Below are positions 25,245 through 36,966 of a stretch of 64,000 nt of DNA, one piece after another. A program made the position numbers and the translations under genes. Below the pieces are notes generated by a model. That model was not told where the DNA came from. It did not search any database and was given only the letters and a program-made list of their open reading frames with translations. Position 1 is the stretch's first letter; each line of letters begins with the position of its first letter. Source of the stretch: Daphnia carinata (taxonomy: Eukaryota > Arthropoda > Branchiopoda > Diplostraca > Daphniidae). The stretch is taken from positions 2,728,001-2,792,000 of the forward strand of contig NC_081333.1 in the NCBI RefSeq assembly GCF_022539665.2, read 5' to 3'.

Positions 25245-28200
25245 ATGGCGACGAACGAAGGTAAACGCACTCAAAATTGAAAACCTCATGTTTTTTTTTT
25301 ACAGACACCTAGTCGTTGAAACATTGTGCTGTTAGTACATCCAAAGCGACGCAAAGTTTTTCATTTGGTTGGAATGCCCTTCAATTAAGAGTTTATTAGA
25401 CATGAGTAAAGACAATCAATCGGAAGACGTTACGACGCTGTTGTGTGAGAACGATGCATAGCATTTTAGCATGCTTCTCGCATATTGTTTTGGTTTTTTA
25501 AATCCGCATTAATTTTAATTTTGTCATCGTTTTGTTTGTTCTTAGGTAGTGATGTCAGACCTGAAGTGGAGACAAACTCCAGTCCATCAGAACACTACAG
25601 CGATCCAGCAAACGGTTCACCTTCAACATGCAATTCAGGTAAAATCATTTTTCGTAGATTTTAGATGCAGATTGGTAGATCATTCTGTTACCAGAAAATG
25701 GTGCATCAGAGATGATATTTCATCTTACACCTCAACCTTACGGAGTGCTGGTGTGTTTCTTAGTATACAGTAACACAACATGGCTGCTCCCAAACTTATG
25801 AACAGCTATGTATGTTAACAATGGCTGAACATAGTTTGGTGATTTAGCTTTTCTTCTTGCAAAGGTGTCCCATTGTTTTTCTTTTAAATATGTGTATAAC
25901 CTAACATTTAACATATTAATCGTCACTCCTGTTACAAGGTCGTCTTAGATCTGGCAAAGCATGTGTCAGCCACAGAAAATGTGTTACTACTACTTTTAAA
26001 GACCTGGGGTTACCATTTCGAAGGTGGTTATAGAAAAGCTACAGAAATGTTAAATCAGTCAACTTATTAATTGTGAGAAAGATCACAATCTCTTATTAGG
26101 TGCCCCAATGCAAGATTAGCATTCTACTTTTACATGTTCGTTGCATTTTGCGAAGTTGACGTGGCCAGTTAAATCCTCCTTGCGTTTCACCTCCGCAAAT
26201 AGTACTTCAAAACGTCTCTTGTGCTTGTGCAAATTCAACTGCGCTTTCAACCTTTAGCCCAGGTGCGCGTACCTCCCTTTTGCGAGACCGAACTGGGTCC
26301 GACTAGTCTGGACCCCGTAGTATGGACAGTCGTTTGGTGTTGACCGTGACGCGCAGTCGCTAACCCACAGCGTTTCTTAAGTTCCTGCCGATACCGACAT
26401 TTGGTAGTCGGAAACGTCAGAGAGTTTTCACAGTTGTTGTCGTTGTTGACACAGCTAACAAGGCGTACGAATACTTTTGGTGATTGGACCACTGCTGTTG
26501 CGATTAATGTTTGTGAGTCAGGTCTTAGCGCAATCTCGATGCAGATTTTTTCCCTTTTGTGTTAAGTGAATATTTAATCAGGGATTGACCAATCGTGTTC
26601 TTTTTCCCCGGTTGTTGTCGTCACTGCAGTGCATGCTTTTGCAACCTTGAATCAGCTCTTAGTCTGAACGCGTGCTGTAGGGTATTTGAGTAAGCAAACC
26701 GATGGGCGGAGATGAAGGCCAAGGTTGGCGGGAGGAAAGAGCTCGTAAGTTTGCAAACCCTGAACAGCTTTGAACCGGTTAGCTCCGGTTCTGCGAATCG
26801 TCTATACTTCTGACCTACTTCAGTCTTGGCAATATCACCACCTTCTCTTTTGTTGAAATCTCCTATTTTGCAACGTAAGTGACGGTAGTGTGGGCGGGGA
26901 AAAGGCCGCACTCCTTCTTTTACCGAGAAGCCCAATTTGCTGTAACAGCCTGAAATCTCAAGCCGTTCTGTGTATCGATATGCAACTGTCATTTTTGTTG
27001 CCATTTCGCAATGGGAATTTGCATTTTTCCCCATAAATTTTCTAATTGCCAAGGGGAATATTGAATTCCGCCCGGAATGGCTGAGAAATCCAACGTGGTT
27101 TCCAGGTGGAAAGAACGTGAAACGATTAAATTACGTTCTCAGCTCAAACCGGATACAACTGATAGCGAAGCTTTTATGATGTAATTTCCAACTTTCATTC
27201 ATGTGGTCGCGCTCGCGTTACCTCATTCGAAGTGCAGATAGTTTTCTGAGCTTGCGGAAAATTGCGTTTAAATATTTTTTTAATTTTTCAAATTTAAGTT
27301 TGATCTATGCAATCGTAGTGGATAGGCAGGAAAAGGACAAGGTTGGTCTATCGGTTTCGGAAAGGAAATGAAATGAAAATAACAAAAGATTGAATAACAG
27401 AAAAGTGATTCAGGAGGTAAACCAAGAGCCACCCGTTGCCTCTTTATTGCTAGATGTCCGGCTGCGAGGAATGTACTCCGGTCCCCAGGAAAACTCTGCT
27501 CGATTTACCTCCTCCGTCCGTCTCCGTCGCCGCTGGATCAAACCCCCTCTTATCGCCCTTGAACGACTAGAAGCGGCTGGAATTGGTTTTGGCGGTTTAA
27601 CGTCGTAGAACGCGACCTTAGTCCAAAGTAATTTCACTGGGTCTGGTGGCGAGAGCCTCGTGTTGTTGGAAATAGCCTGACTGCTACGTTTTCACGCAGT
27701 TCGGGACAGACCTTGTTCGGGTTCGGTTCGGTCTGCTCCATTCTTACGCCACTTTTCGTTTGAACGTTGCGTGACCCACTCGGCACGCGGATTTTTGTTG
27801 CCTACGTGCGTGCGTTTATCAGATCGGCAAGCTGTTTGGTCACTGTCATTCGGCAGGTATCAGCTTTGGCTGGCCGCCCGCAATGAAGTACTCGTCCAAG
27901 TATCGTCGATTAAGTACGAATTCTAATTATTTATAACCTATAATGAACGATTTAGGTTCTCTCCCTGTCTTGATCCCTTTGTTTGCTGCGTTTAACAGTG
28001 TCAGTTCTATTTTTAATACTTTCATTGCGCTTTCATATCTTTCTTTTTTCCGGGCTTTTAAATTAATTAAATTAAAATTCATATGTTGATTTCTTTTATA
28101 GGTGGATCGGTATTTTCAAGTCCGAAGGTTTTGACGGGAGCCGGAAACAACCCGTTTGCTGTCCGGAGCTCACCGGGACGAGTGAGCAACGACAGTAACA

Positions 28201-30003
28201 GCGGTGACATACCTAACCATTCACCCGCGTCCATCATAGCACCTAGTAAATTCGGTGCTTCAGTCTCGTCTCCTTGCAATTTCTCCAATTCGGCTCAGGC
28301 TGCGACTGGATTGTGCGTACCATCTCCAACTAGCCATCCCTTCAAAGAGTCTCATGGTATTACGTGTGTTAACCTAGGTTTATAAACACACCGTGAATAA
28401 GCGACAACATTTCTTTATAGATGGAGCAGATTTTAACGGCACGTCGTCAAAACCATTGCTTCGTCCTTCTCTCATTGGCTCGGGCTCTTCGTTTGCATCC
28501 ACTGGAACGTCGCAAAACCATAGTATCCTAAAACCGGCTACACTGGGAAATCCATTTTCGCGAGCAGTTGAATTGGCTGACGAAGATTCCTCTATCCCAC
28601 CAGTACAACATCCGGTGCCACAGCGGAACTTGGGGACCGATACAGCTGAATCAAAACCAACAGTTTTGGTACCTTCACGATTAAACAGTGTCAGCGCTGA
28701 AGGTTCGTCACCCACGGCGCCAGCAGCCGCAAGCGAAGGCAGTGATGAAGGATCTGAATTGGGTGGAACTTCGGTGGCTCCGGATATAGCACCTACAGAA
28801 TCCGTTGTTCCTTCGGCCATTCCGCGCCCATCGCTTACATCTACCAGTCTATTCTCTACTACAGTGACCAGTGCCACTTCTGTTGCCACTAACCCAGCCC
28901 CACCTACTCCTACCGCTTGCGCCAACTTCGTGTTCGGACAAAAGCTTCACGAAAGAGTAGCGGTATGCATTTCGGTCGCCTTTTATGCCATCATAAACTT
29001 TATTTCTATTTTGTTTTACAGAACCCGAATCACACTTCAACAGAACCAACATCCAATGGCGCAGAACCCACTACTAATCTGTTTACGGTTATTCCTAAGG
29101 TAAGCAGCTAGCAATCATCGGGTCAAGTTAGGTACTGATTATTTCCATTTCAGGAGAAAAGTGAATTTGAAGCAGCTTCCACTAATGGAGTGGCGACCAG
29201 CAAAACCCTTTCGGATTCAGCTCGGGAGTTGGAAGAAGCAAGAGCAGCCAAACGCAAGTACGATGAAGTAACAGTCGTTACCGGTGAGGAGGACGAACAA
29301 AACGCCCTGCAGGTCTATGGCAAGCTCTTCACTTTCGACAAAGTTCAAGGTAAATGGTATCTTCCTTTTATAGCCTTTGTGGGCAGTAAATGACCTCGGT
29401 CAACTGTTTGGTCGCAGGTACCTGGATAGAGCGTGGCCGCGGTACGTTGAGGCTGAACGATAAACAACTCGATAATCACGCACTGCAGTCGAGACTTGTA
29501 ATGAGGACACAGGGTTGTCTCCGCGTCATTCTCAACACCAAAGTAGGTTTTTCCATTACCATTTATAGATTTTTTAAATTGATGTTATGGATTGTTTGTT
29601 TTAATTATAGATATGGGCAGAAATGACGATCGATAAAACGAGCAGCAAAAGTATTCGAATGACAGCTGTGGATGGTGATCAGATCCGTGTTTTTCTTCTC
29701 ATGGTAATCGTCTTTGTGGATGCAGCGGAGATACTATGATTCAAGAGTTCTCTTTCTTTCACACAGGCTAGTCTCAAAGACACGGAAACGCTCTTTAACG
29801 CGTTAGAATGGCGTTTGGCTACTTTGCGAGCTCACCAATCACGAGCAGCCGCAGCGGCCAGCTCAATACCTGATGCGGATTCGTCACCAGCGTTCTCTGC
29901 CGTCCCCCACAACGAAGACGGCACTAGCAGTCCCAAGCGGCGAGCCCTCCCTGTTGAACCGGACGAGCCTGGCGACGAAACGAAAAAGAAGCGTTCCGAA
30001 TGA
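25245..30003 (+). CDS. Ranbp3: Ran-binding protein 3 homologue
   Basis: Cofactor of CRM1-dependent nuclear export that binds Ran-GTP; 544 aa, close to the usual vertebrate length. Nine exons join in frame: 25245-25260 (only 16 nt), 25546-25638, 28102-28356, 28421-28962, 29022-29099, 29154-29349, 29418-29542, 29611-29703 and 29767-30003. The N-terminal half is Ser/Pro-rich and disordered. An FG-type motif NFVFGQKLHERV ends exon 4, at the position where RANBP3 carries its FxFG/CRM1-binding element. The Ran-binding domain spans about residues 370-490 (VYGKLFTFDK, WIERGRGTLRLND, LNTKIWAEM). The tail contains basic clusters SPKRRALP and KKKR, likely nuclear localisation signals. The tiny first exon was chosen because ATG-GCG-ACG-AAC-GAA-G splices in frame to exon 2. 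The second intron is 2.46 kb. Confidence 0.93.
25639..28101 (+). other. Second intron of RANBP3
   Basis: This 2.46 kb intron contains a moderately GC-rich part (about 26.2-27.9 kb) with several chance open frames on both strands. None has recognisable domains or consistent splice partners. An alternative first exon could hide here, but I cannot point to one. Confidence 0.5.
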
Positions 30004-30613
30004 CATAACAACAAAAGGGATACAACGTTGACTCAGCAGCGCACGTAAACCTCTGCAATCCTTGTTTTTGCCGAGTCGACTACAGTATATAAAAACAAAC
30101 CGTACCCACAAATTTCTTACTCCTTTGATCGACGAAGCTTGTGTGTTGTTTGCAAAATGAGCCGTCTTCGAAGGTAACATGAAGATGTTGTTTTTGGTTG
30201 ACACCTTCCCGTGTCTCCTTCCTTTTTTTTTTCTTTTTTTTTCAAGTACTTGTATATTGTATATTACAATACGTGTACTTGATACGAGATATTGTCGCGT
30301 AAAGACCTCCTCGCACTTAAACTCACGTTCGTCTCTCTTTTTTTTTTTCCTCTTGCATCTTTTTGCCTGTAGTTTGCATCATCGTCACTGGTTAAACAAT
30401 GTTGAGTACCTAAGTTACGCATTACAATATTAATCTAGCTCAACCTTGGGTCGTTGACTAAAACTAGTTGGCAATAAATATGGTAAATGTCATCGACTAT
30501 GTGGGGAGGACTGGTAGGATTTATTGCAAACACAGGTTTGCCTCATCAGGCATTGGGATCAATCCAGCAGGGCGAGCACGATTATACAAGTATAGAAAGC
30601 TGTGAATTTGATT
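30004..30613. other. Convergent 3' region between RANBP3 and jagunal
   Basis: The two genes converge here. The stretch holds the RANBP3 3' UTR with poly-T runs at about 30221-30241 and 30338-30350. No gene is seen. Confidence 0.5.
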
Positions 30614-31410
30614 TCAGTTGATTTTTTTGGTGCTGGCACCTCCACGAGCTCTCCATGCTGATATCAAAGTGTGTGCAAAGTACAGAGAGAAACAGTGAAT
30701 TTGAAGTGCCACCAATGAGAAAGCGTACCACAACAGCGCGTACGGATAGCCCTAAAGGATGCAAACGAATGATTTCTACTAGGCAATCTATTTAGTAATG
30801 TGCTGTAATATCCAAATACCTGCCATAACATGAGGCCATCTGAGGAGCGTGTGCTTACATATTGCCAGAAGTCGCCCAGGTAATATCCCAGGGAAAAGAA
30901 GATTGGAAGAAGTGCAAAAACTACATCGCCCATGACAAAAACGGACATGGATCGAATTATGTTGCGTCGCAAAGAAGATAGGCCATAAAAGACAAATGGC
31001 AGACTGCAGCACCATGCATACTCCCAGACTAAAGGCTGTGATAAAAGAAAGCACTATGGTTGGCAAAACGATCAAGGCTGGACAAGAAGCAATTACCTTT
31101 GGGATTTCAAGTTCTTCTAGCTCCAAAATAAAGATGTCAAGTCGATCAAAAATGTCAGCAGACAGTTTAGCGAGCATCAGGAAAAATAAGAGTATGTGGA
31201 AGAAAAGACAAGCTTTCAATCGGGATTTGCTCTGAGCACTGAAATCCAGTACAAAGACATTAAAAAAATACCGCATTAGCTAACATTTGATTGCTACGTT
31301 GATCGGAAGAATATTGTATACCTTATTCTATATTGGTTGGCTACTCTTTCACGGTGACCATAGTCCGAACCATCAGTACCGGAAGCGACTGGACCTCCTC
31401 TCGTTGCCAT
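30614..31410 (-). CDS. jagn: Jagunal (ER membrane protein)
   Basis: Multi-pass endoplasmic reticulum membrane protein needed for ER organisation and secretory traffic; in Drosophila it is required for ER clustering and vesicular transport in the oocyte. Four exons on the minus strand: 31410-31322, 31238-31097, 31035-30820 and 30751-30614 (TGA), 194 aa, matching the family length. The N-terminus [20 protein letters not shown] is the family signature. [20 protein letters not shown] begins the first membrane segment, followed by [16 protein letters not shown], then three further hydrophobic segments (around [24 protein letters not shown] and [12 protein letters not shown]). The C-terminus ends in basic residues with a KKIN tail, compatible with ER retention. 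Confidence 0.94.
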
Positions 31411-31790
31411 CGTTGTCAAAAGAAGTCACTATTAAACTTAGGCAGATGTGCATTAACGTTCTCACTCTCTTCTCTTGAACACCGAACCACTTGAAAAGCC
31501 AGATTCTTTTTCGATACACAAATAGGGCTAACAAGAAATTCCGGCTTGTCCAGAAATAGAGCCGGAATCGATGACGAGACAGGAACAGCAGAACAAACTT
31601 TGATGCAGTGTGTATGCAGTACTACAGGGTTGTTTTTGACTCAAAAATCAATGATAACTTTATAAAATATTTGTCGGATACGAAACGTAAGAACATTATT
31701 TCTTAACATAAAAATTGAGGAATCATTCTAAATAAAATAAAATAATAATAATTCAAATTCTCTCCAGATCTGACATAACACAGAAAAAAC
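31411..31790. other. Intergenic, jagunal upstream region
   Basis: This stretch probably contains the jagunal promoter and 5' UTR. Nothing else is recognisable before the repeat island starts at 31791. Confidence 0.4.
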
Positions 31791-32113
31791 TTTAAGCCCG
31801 ACTTTTCTCGGTCGGGCTTAAAAAATTTTTCTGCAAAACTGACACTCATCGAAATTGGTTGAATATCACAGGATATACTCAAAATTGGATGCTCATTCCA
31901 GGAAAATTGCTACTTTTTTCACTAAGTTAATCGTTTTTGAAATACATCGAATATTTGACGCAATGCTAGCGCGCCAGTACGCTACAGCGTTAGTGCGACG
32001 CAGTAGAAAGATTCGGTGAGCGTATTTAGAGAACTAACTAGAAATTTGACCGGTAGATGACGATAGCAGTGGCTTAAAAATAAGCCCGACAAATAAATAA
32101 GCCCGACTTTTCC
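31791..32113. mobile_element. TAAGCCCGAC-family repeat, copy 1 (about 0.32 kb)
   Basis: It starts with a perfect 12-bp hairpin, TTTAAGCCCGAC (31791-31802), an 8-nt loop, and GTCGGGCTTAAA (31811-31822). It ends with two direct copies of TAAGCCCGAC (32081-32090 and 32098-32107) followed by TTTT. A second copy with the same start and end arrangement lies at about 37486-38162. It encodes no protein, so it is presumably non-autonomous. Transposon class unknown. Confidence 0.55.
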
Positions 32114-33919
32114 AGAAACATTCTACTTTTATGGCAATTCGTTTTACCCAAAAAAAAAAAATTTAGGCCTTTTTTTTCTTTTTTACAGCTATGGCCATCT
32201 AGCGGCCAGATTCTTCTTTAATTTTCTTATTCATTCCTTCAGACATGGATTGGATATGGTTACTTGAACACTGGATTTGCAAATGCAGTACAGCTGACTT
32301 ATGTTTCACATGGTCAGTTGGAGATTTCCCAGGCAAAATTTCTAGTAACTCAGCATTTGGTACCATCTTTACTATAATTTTATACAGTCCTGCATGTCTC
32401 ATTAATTAAGATTTAAATCCTTTTATAGATTGTCACATCAGTGAGCAAGGTTCAGTTTAGGGATTGAGAGCCCTCAGCGACTATAACACCTAGCCCATAT
32501 TCAAATTGTAGCACTTGATTGCTGCCACTGGTTCTTCAAAATGCCTATCTTGTTTTGAATGCTTGACAGCCAAATGGTACTCCGACGTCACATAAATATC
32601 AATTGTTTACTTTATTTACATTTATTAAAAATTTTTGAAGGAATGATTTAAACAAATGCCAAAGGTGAGACATGCTGGAAAAGCTTGATATGAATGTGTA
32701 GACGTAGTTTTGGAATTTAGAGGTGCAGCGGGCTGTTGGGTAAAACTTCATTTAAATTTTGTTTCAATTCAATATGTTTTAGTTACTATTTGCGTGATCA
32801 CACAAAGGATTCACCATCCAGGCAATGTGGATATTCTGCCATGTACATGATAAACCAAGGATTCTTCGTCAACATGGATATTCTGCCATGTACATGATAA
32901 ACCAAGGATTCTTCGTCAACATGCAAGATGTTACTCCCTGGTAATGCTTTTCTGCTGAGTTTGTTTAGTTTTCTAATTTTAATCGTCAATGTTGTATTAG
33001 TAAACTACTGTTGGCAGAAAAGCTGATACATTAGGAAAACGGTTATGGCAAGTGCGATGAATAAATCACCATAGGTCAGTTGTCTTGCCTTCACAATTGC
33101 AATGAAGATGAATCATGGAGTCAAATACAGTAAAAGGTGGTACTATTTAAAATTTTTTAATTGTTTTAATTGGTGTATTGCTAAGTGCTGATACATGTGT
33201 AGAACATGCTGGAATTCATGTCATCCTGGAGAGGACTAAAAAAACGAGCTTTATCCACGAAGCAGCTCATTCATCATGTCCCAAACGATTGTCTGCGTCA
33301 GCCAGCAATCTTTCAATGGTTAACAAGCATTTAATAGTTTTGAAAATCGCGGTTGGCACTCCCTAAGGCGACATCCCTTAATCCTCACCTGTCAATAGAT
33401 TTGAGTGCAACCATTTCTATTCTGAACTGTCGCCTACGAAATTCTTTTTCCATAAAATCAGGTGATATGATGTTATAATGGAAATTATTGTCAAGACTGC
33501 AGAGACCAGGTACATTGTTTACCTTAAAGTTTAGTGATCAAAACAACCAACTTTTGTAACCTATCTGTTTTTTATGGTGCATGGAACGTCCAACCGGAAA
33601 GCCCATGGAAGATCTCTGTGTCCAACACGAAGGGTTCTTCCAAACTTTCGTATTCAAGTTTTGGCTATGGTGATCATTTGCAACTGCATAGCCTTTTAGA
33701 AGCTCCTGCCAGGAATCTACAGGAATATGGCAGATGATGAATTTATGTACCATGTAAGCGATATCAATAAGAACGTCTTATGCTTATCTATGTTTTATTT
33801 TCTTAATTTAGATTAATAGCAATAGTGAACCTGCGAAGGTTTCTGGTTGGGATGTGATGACGAAAAAGATATAATAATTTGAAGTACGGAATTGAATTTC
33901 CCTCCATCAGTCGCCTGTG
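32114..33919. other. AT-rich region without a convincing gene
   Basis: A minus-strand open frame (32199-32402) has ordinary amino-acid composition (LLEILPGKSPTDHVKHKSA) but no splice partners or domain I recognise. A 47-bp tandem duplication at 32828-32921 is listed separately. The rest looks like decayed repeat sequence. Confidence 0.35.
32828..32921 (+). repeat. 47-bp tandem duplication
   Basis: Two adjacent, apparently identical copies of a 47-bp unit starting TGGATATTCTGCCATGTACA, the first at 32828-32874 and the second at 32875-32921. The lack of differences suggests a recent slippage or duplication event. Confidence 0.85.
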
Positions 33920-34554
33920 TATTCCCGCGTATTACGGTATTAATCATTTAAAAATTGAAGTGCATATCTGGGCTCCCTTCTTTTCTGTAGCCCCGTTTCC
34001 CCTTGACTCATAATAAGCCCGTAGGGGGTCATGCCCCTACTGTACGGTATATATAAAAATAACATATACCGAGGTTTGGAGGGCTCTGGCCGGAAAGGGG
34101 ACGTGGAGGTCCGCTTAGTCCGATGATGTGTTCACGGAGGGCGACGTGGCTACCCACAAATCCGAACTAAAGGTTAATCGCTCCTGTAAAAATGTTCCAT
34201 ATCTTCGGCTCTTCTTCCGGCTTCTCTTAGCCAATCACCGGGTAATCTCCCCGGTGGGTCAACAAGGCAGTGTCTCCCCCTGCCTGGGTTGACGGCAACT
34301 TTTGAAAGGGCTATTGTGCCTTTTTAAAGTTGCAAAAATAATTGTAGTGTGCAGAGAATTGTCAATAAATTTTTTTTTATAAAATGTTTTTTGCAAAATT
34401 TGTTATTTTCATTGTCTGTGTTCACACATTACATTTATCAATTTTTTTTTTATTTAGCTTGCTCAATTCACCTTTATTGTTTATGCCACCTTTGATGGTA
34501 AACATTGTTGGTATATCGTTTATCTGTAAGCATCCAATTATTATCCAGGGATAG

Positions 34555-34614
34555 AACCCTGAATGTTCGGCATACCGCGCCGATGCTCTACCAATGAGCC
34601 ATGAATCGTATGAT
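34555..34614 (-). repeat. tRNA-like (degenerate) sequence 1
   Basis: On the minus strand, GCTCATTGGTAGAGC forms a D-arm with the A-box consensus, and CAGGGTTCTATCCCTG forms a T-arm with B-box character. An anticodon-arm-like CGGC...GCCG lies between. The acceptor stem does not pair, so this is a tRNA-derived fragment or SINE head rather than a working tRNA gene. Confidence 0.55.
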
Positions 34615-34729
34615 GTCAGGTTGGCTTTTTTCTAGTCACTTGCGGACTTGCATTTACACTTTGAATAAAACTGACATGCAATACTGCAATATTCTTTTCT
34701 ACATTTAGATATAGATCTTTATACATCTA

Positions 34730-34797
34730 CTAAGGCTTGAACCCAGGGTAACAGTTATCGCAGCTGAATGCTCTACCACAAAGCTATGGACCTTATG
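34730..34797 (-). repeat. tRNA-like (degenerate) sequence 2
   Basis: On the minus strand, TAGCTTTGTGGTAGAGCATT resembles an A box and D-arm, and CTGGGTTCAAGCC resembles a B box and T-arm with the normal spacing. The anticodon stem has a mismatch and no acceptor pairing is seen. Confidence 0.5.
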
Positions 34798-34892
34798 AAA
34801 GCAATAGAAAGATAAACATATAGTTGTGAAAGACTGCATAAACATCCTAGACGATAACATACGATATGCGATAATAAAAATTTTAAATATAT

Positions 34893-34966
34893 CTCGTGGC
34901 TCAATGTTAGAGCATCGGCGTCGCACGCTGAATGTCTGGGGATCGGTTCCCATACCAGTAAAACAA
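34893..34966 (+). repeat. tRNA-like (degenerate) sequence 3
   Basis: On the plus strand, GTGGCTCAATGTTAGAGCAT gives a D-arm (GCTC/GAGC). A candidate anticodon arm CGGC-GTCGCAC-GCTG (anticodon CGC if real) and a distorted T-arm GGGGATCGGTTCCC follow. It shares AGAGCATCGGCG with tRNA-like sequence 1, so the two are related but in opposite orientation. Confidence 0.5.
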
Positions 34967-35647
34967 TATACAAATACAAGATTACTTCAGAAAATATCCA
35001 GGTATTACACGTTGTTACTTGTCTAAATTCAAGAATTAAAAAAGTGTAATAAATAATAATTGAGTACTTTCAGATAAACGATACAACGGTGGCAAAAACA
35101 ATAAAGATGAATTGAGCAAGCTAAACAAAAAAAAAGAAGCGAAGCGAACACAGACAATGAAAGAAACAAATTTTGCAAAAAACATTTTATAAAAAAAAAT
35201 TTATTGACAATTCTCTGCACCTTACAATTATTTTTGCAACTTTAAAAAGGCACAATAGCCCCTTCAAAAGTTGCCGTCAACCCAGGCAGGGGGAGACACT
35301 GCCTTGTTGACCCACCGGGGAGATTACCCGGTGATTGGCTAAGAGAAGCCGGAAGAAGAGCCGAAGATATGGAACATTTTTACAGGAGCGATTAACCTTT
35401 AGTTCGGATTTGTGGGTAGCCACGTCGCCCTCCGTGAACACATCATCGGACTAAACGGACCTCCACGTCCCCTTTCCGGCCAGAGCCCTCCAAACCTCGG
35501 TATATGTTATTTTTATATATACCGTACAGTAGGGGCATGACCCCCTACGGGCTTATTACGAGTCAAGGGGAAACGGGGCTACGGAAAGGAAGGGAGCCCA
35601 GATATGCACTTCAATTTTTTAAATATAAAATACCGTCTCGGGAATCC

Positions 35648-36221
35648 GAATTAAGTATAGAAATGTCATGTCATCCATTCAATCATTACAATTTATTCAG
35701 TGTCTTGCCCCAACCAAGAATCTTTTCAGATCCAATGTTACTATTAACCTATACTGAGAAAAGAAAAACAACACCATTAAGCATCTCAATTGTTGCTTAT
35801 GTGACTTACATGACTCATAGATTCAACTTATGGCAGAAGCTTGGGAAAGGCCATACAAATTGCAGATGAAAATCATTGTATAAGACTCTTGAATGATAAA
35901 ATAGCACCCATAGAATGTTGCATTGTTGATAGTTGTGTTCCCAGTATGCTGAAAATCCTTTCCTATTGGATAAATGTTTTTTTTTTTTAGATTAGACATG
36001 GGTGGCAAAAAGGAGAAATGCTTCGTCATAAATTCAAAAAATTTTCAAGAAAATTCCTTTCATACCTAAAGAGTCCATGTATGATGTTCAACGCTGCAAT
36101 GCCAGCGAAGTGAAACATTTTTAGAGCCATTTAAGTACCCAGCTTCACCAACACTCTGAACGTAAAGGACAAGTTGTTCTTTAGCAAGAGAAGCAGCTCA
36201 TACCTTAATGGTAATGCACTT
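35648..36221. other. AT-rich stretch between inverted repeat and coiled-coil gene
   Basis: This is probably the 3' flank of the minus-strand coiled-coil gene. No additional exon or repeat is recognised. Confidence 0.4.
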
Positions 36222-36966
36222 TCAGTGTTTTTCAACTGTAGGCTCACTCTTCAATCCTGTAACACTTCCAGATTTTACTAGAACCACCGCTAAAATTCTG
36301 TGAATGCAAAATAACAGCATTAAAAATACTTTTTCAATAGACAAAAAACCGAAAAGTACCTAATCCATGTTTTATGTTGAACTCATGCCGTTTCTGGGTT
36401 TCCGTACCACACCCATTTTCGTTCCAAATATGGTCCCACAATGCTTCAGTTCCTTCGCTGCATGGACTTATTATTAACAATTCTTTTAGTACAGCACTAA
36501 CAGAATTTAAATTTAACACACTGTCAGGTGGTGGACTGAATAACTAAACAATAAATAATTGTTTTTTTTTAAATTCTATACTTATTTTGAATTCTTATTT
36601 GAAAAGTTTATATACCTGACTGTGTTCGCCTAACGCCAACTCATCCTCACGTTCAGTTAGGGATGAGTTTTGAAAAACCTCCTTCACTGTTTGGAAACTG
36701 TTCCGTTCCAATTTGTTCTTTTCCCCTAGCTGAGCTTGTAGACTCAAAATTTGAGCTACAAAACACAAATGAATAAAAGCAAATAAATAGAATCATTACG
36801 TATTAGGCCTTACCATCCTTAGCTTTGCTGTTATCTAATATTTTGTGTTGTTCCAATAATTGGGCCTGCAGCTTCAAAATTTGATCTAATAAACAATAAT
36901 TAATAATTGAAAATCAATATAATAATGTTTATACTTACCATCCTTTTGTTGTATTATCTTATCCAT
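36222..36966 (-). CDS. Hypothetical small coiled-coil protein
   Basis: I do not recognise this gene. Five minus-strand exons splice in frame to 163 aa: 36966-36939, 36885-36814, 36755-36616, 36543-36360 and 36289-36222 (TGA). Exons 2 and 3 each start with a version of the same coiled-coil heptad segment (DQILKLQAQLLEQHK and AQILSLQAQLGEKNK), which suggests exon duplication. Exon 4 encodes a more globular, possibly helical segment (SVSAVLKELLIISPCSEGTE, then ALWDHIWNENGCG). The last exon's acceptor is uncertain: one acceptor gives an immediate stop, while the chosen one extends the protein by 22 residues. A short upstream frame overlaps the start codon (see findings). The gene sits among repeats, so a transposon-derived origin is possible. 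Confidence 0.5.

Larger units (their letters stand above)
33920..35647. mobile_element. Long inverted repeat (foldback-like) with about 0.6 kb arms
   Basis: The left arm (about 33920-34530) and right arm (about 35060-35647) are near-perfect reverse complements, separated by about 0.53 kb. Matching landmarks include ATTCCCG...ACGGTATT at the outer ends and AAGCCCGTAGGGGGTCATGC. Further matches are TTGCAAAAATAATTGTA and, at the inner ends, CAATTCATC/TTTATTGTTTTTGCCACC-type sequence. The loop contains three tRNA-like sequences. There is no transposase frame. It could be a foldback transposon, a non-autonomous element with long terminal inverted repeats, or an inverted duplication around tRNA-derived sequence. 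Confidence 0.85.

Noticed and set aside
28380-28925. 181-codon minus-strand frame opposite RANBP3 exon 4
   Set aside because: It is a shadow of the Ser/Thr/Ala-rich exon; the sense frame splices correctly on both sides and carries the RANBP3 motif.
34555-34966. Functional tRNA genes
   Set aside because: A and B boxes are recognisable but acceptor stems do not pair and anticodon arms are irregular, so they are listed only as tRNA-like.
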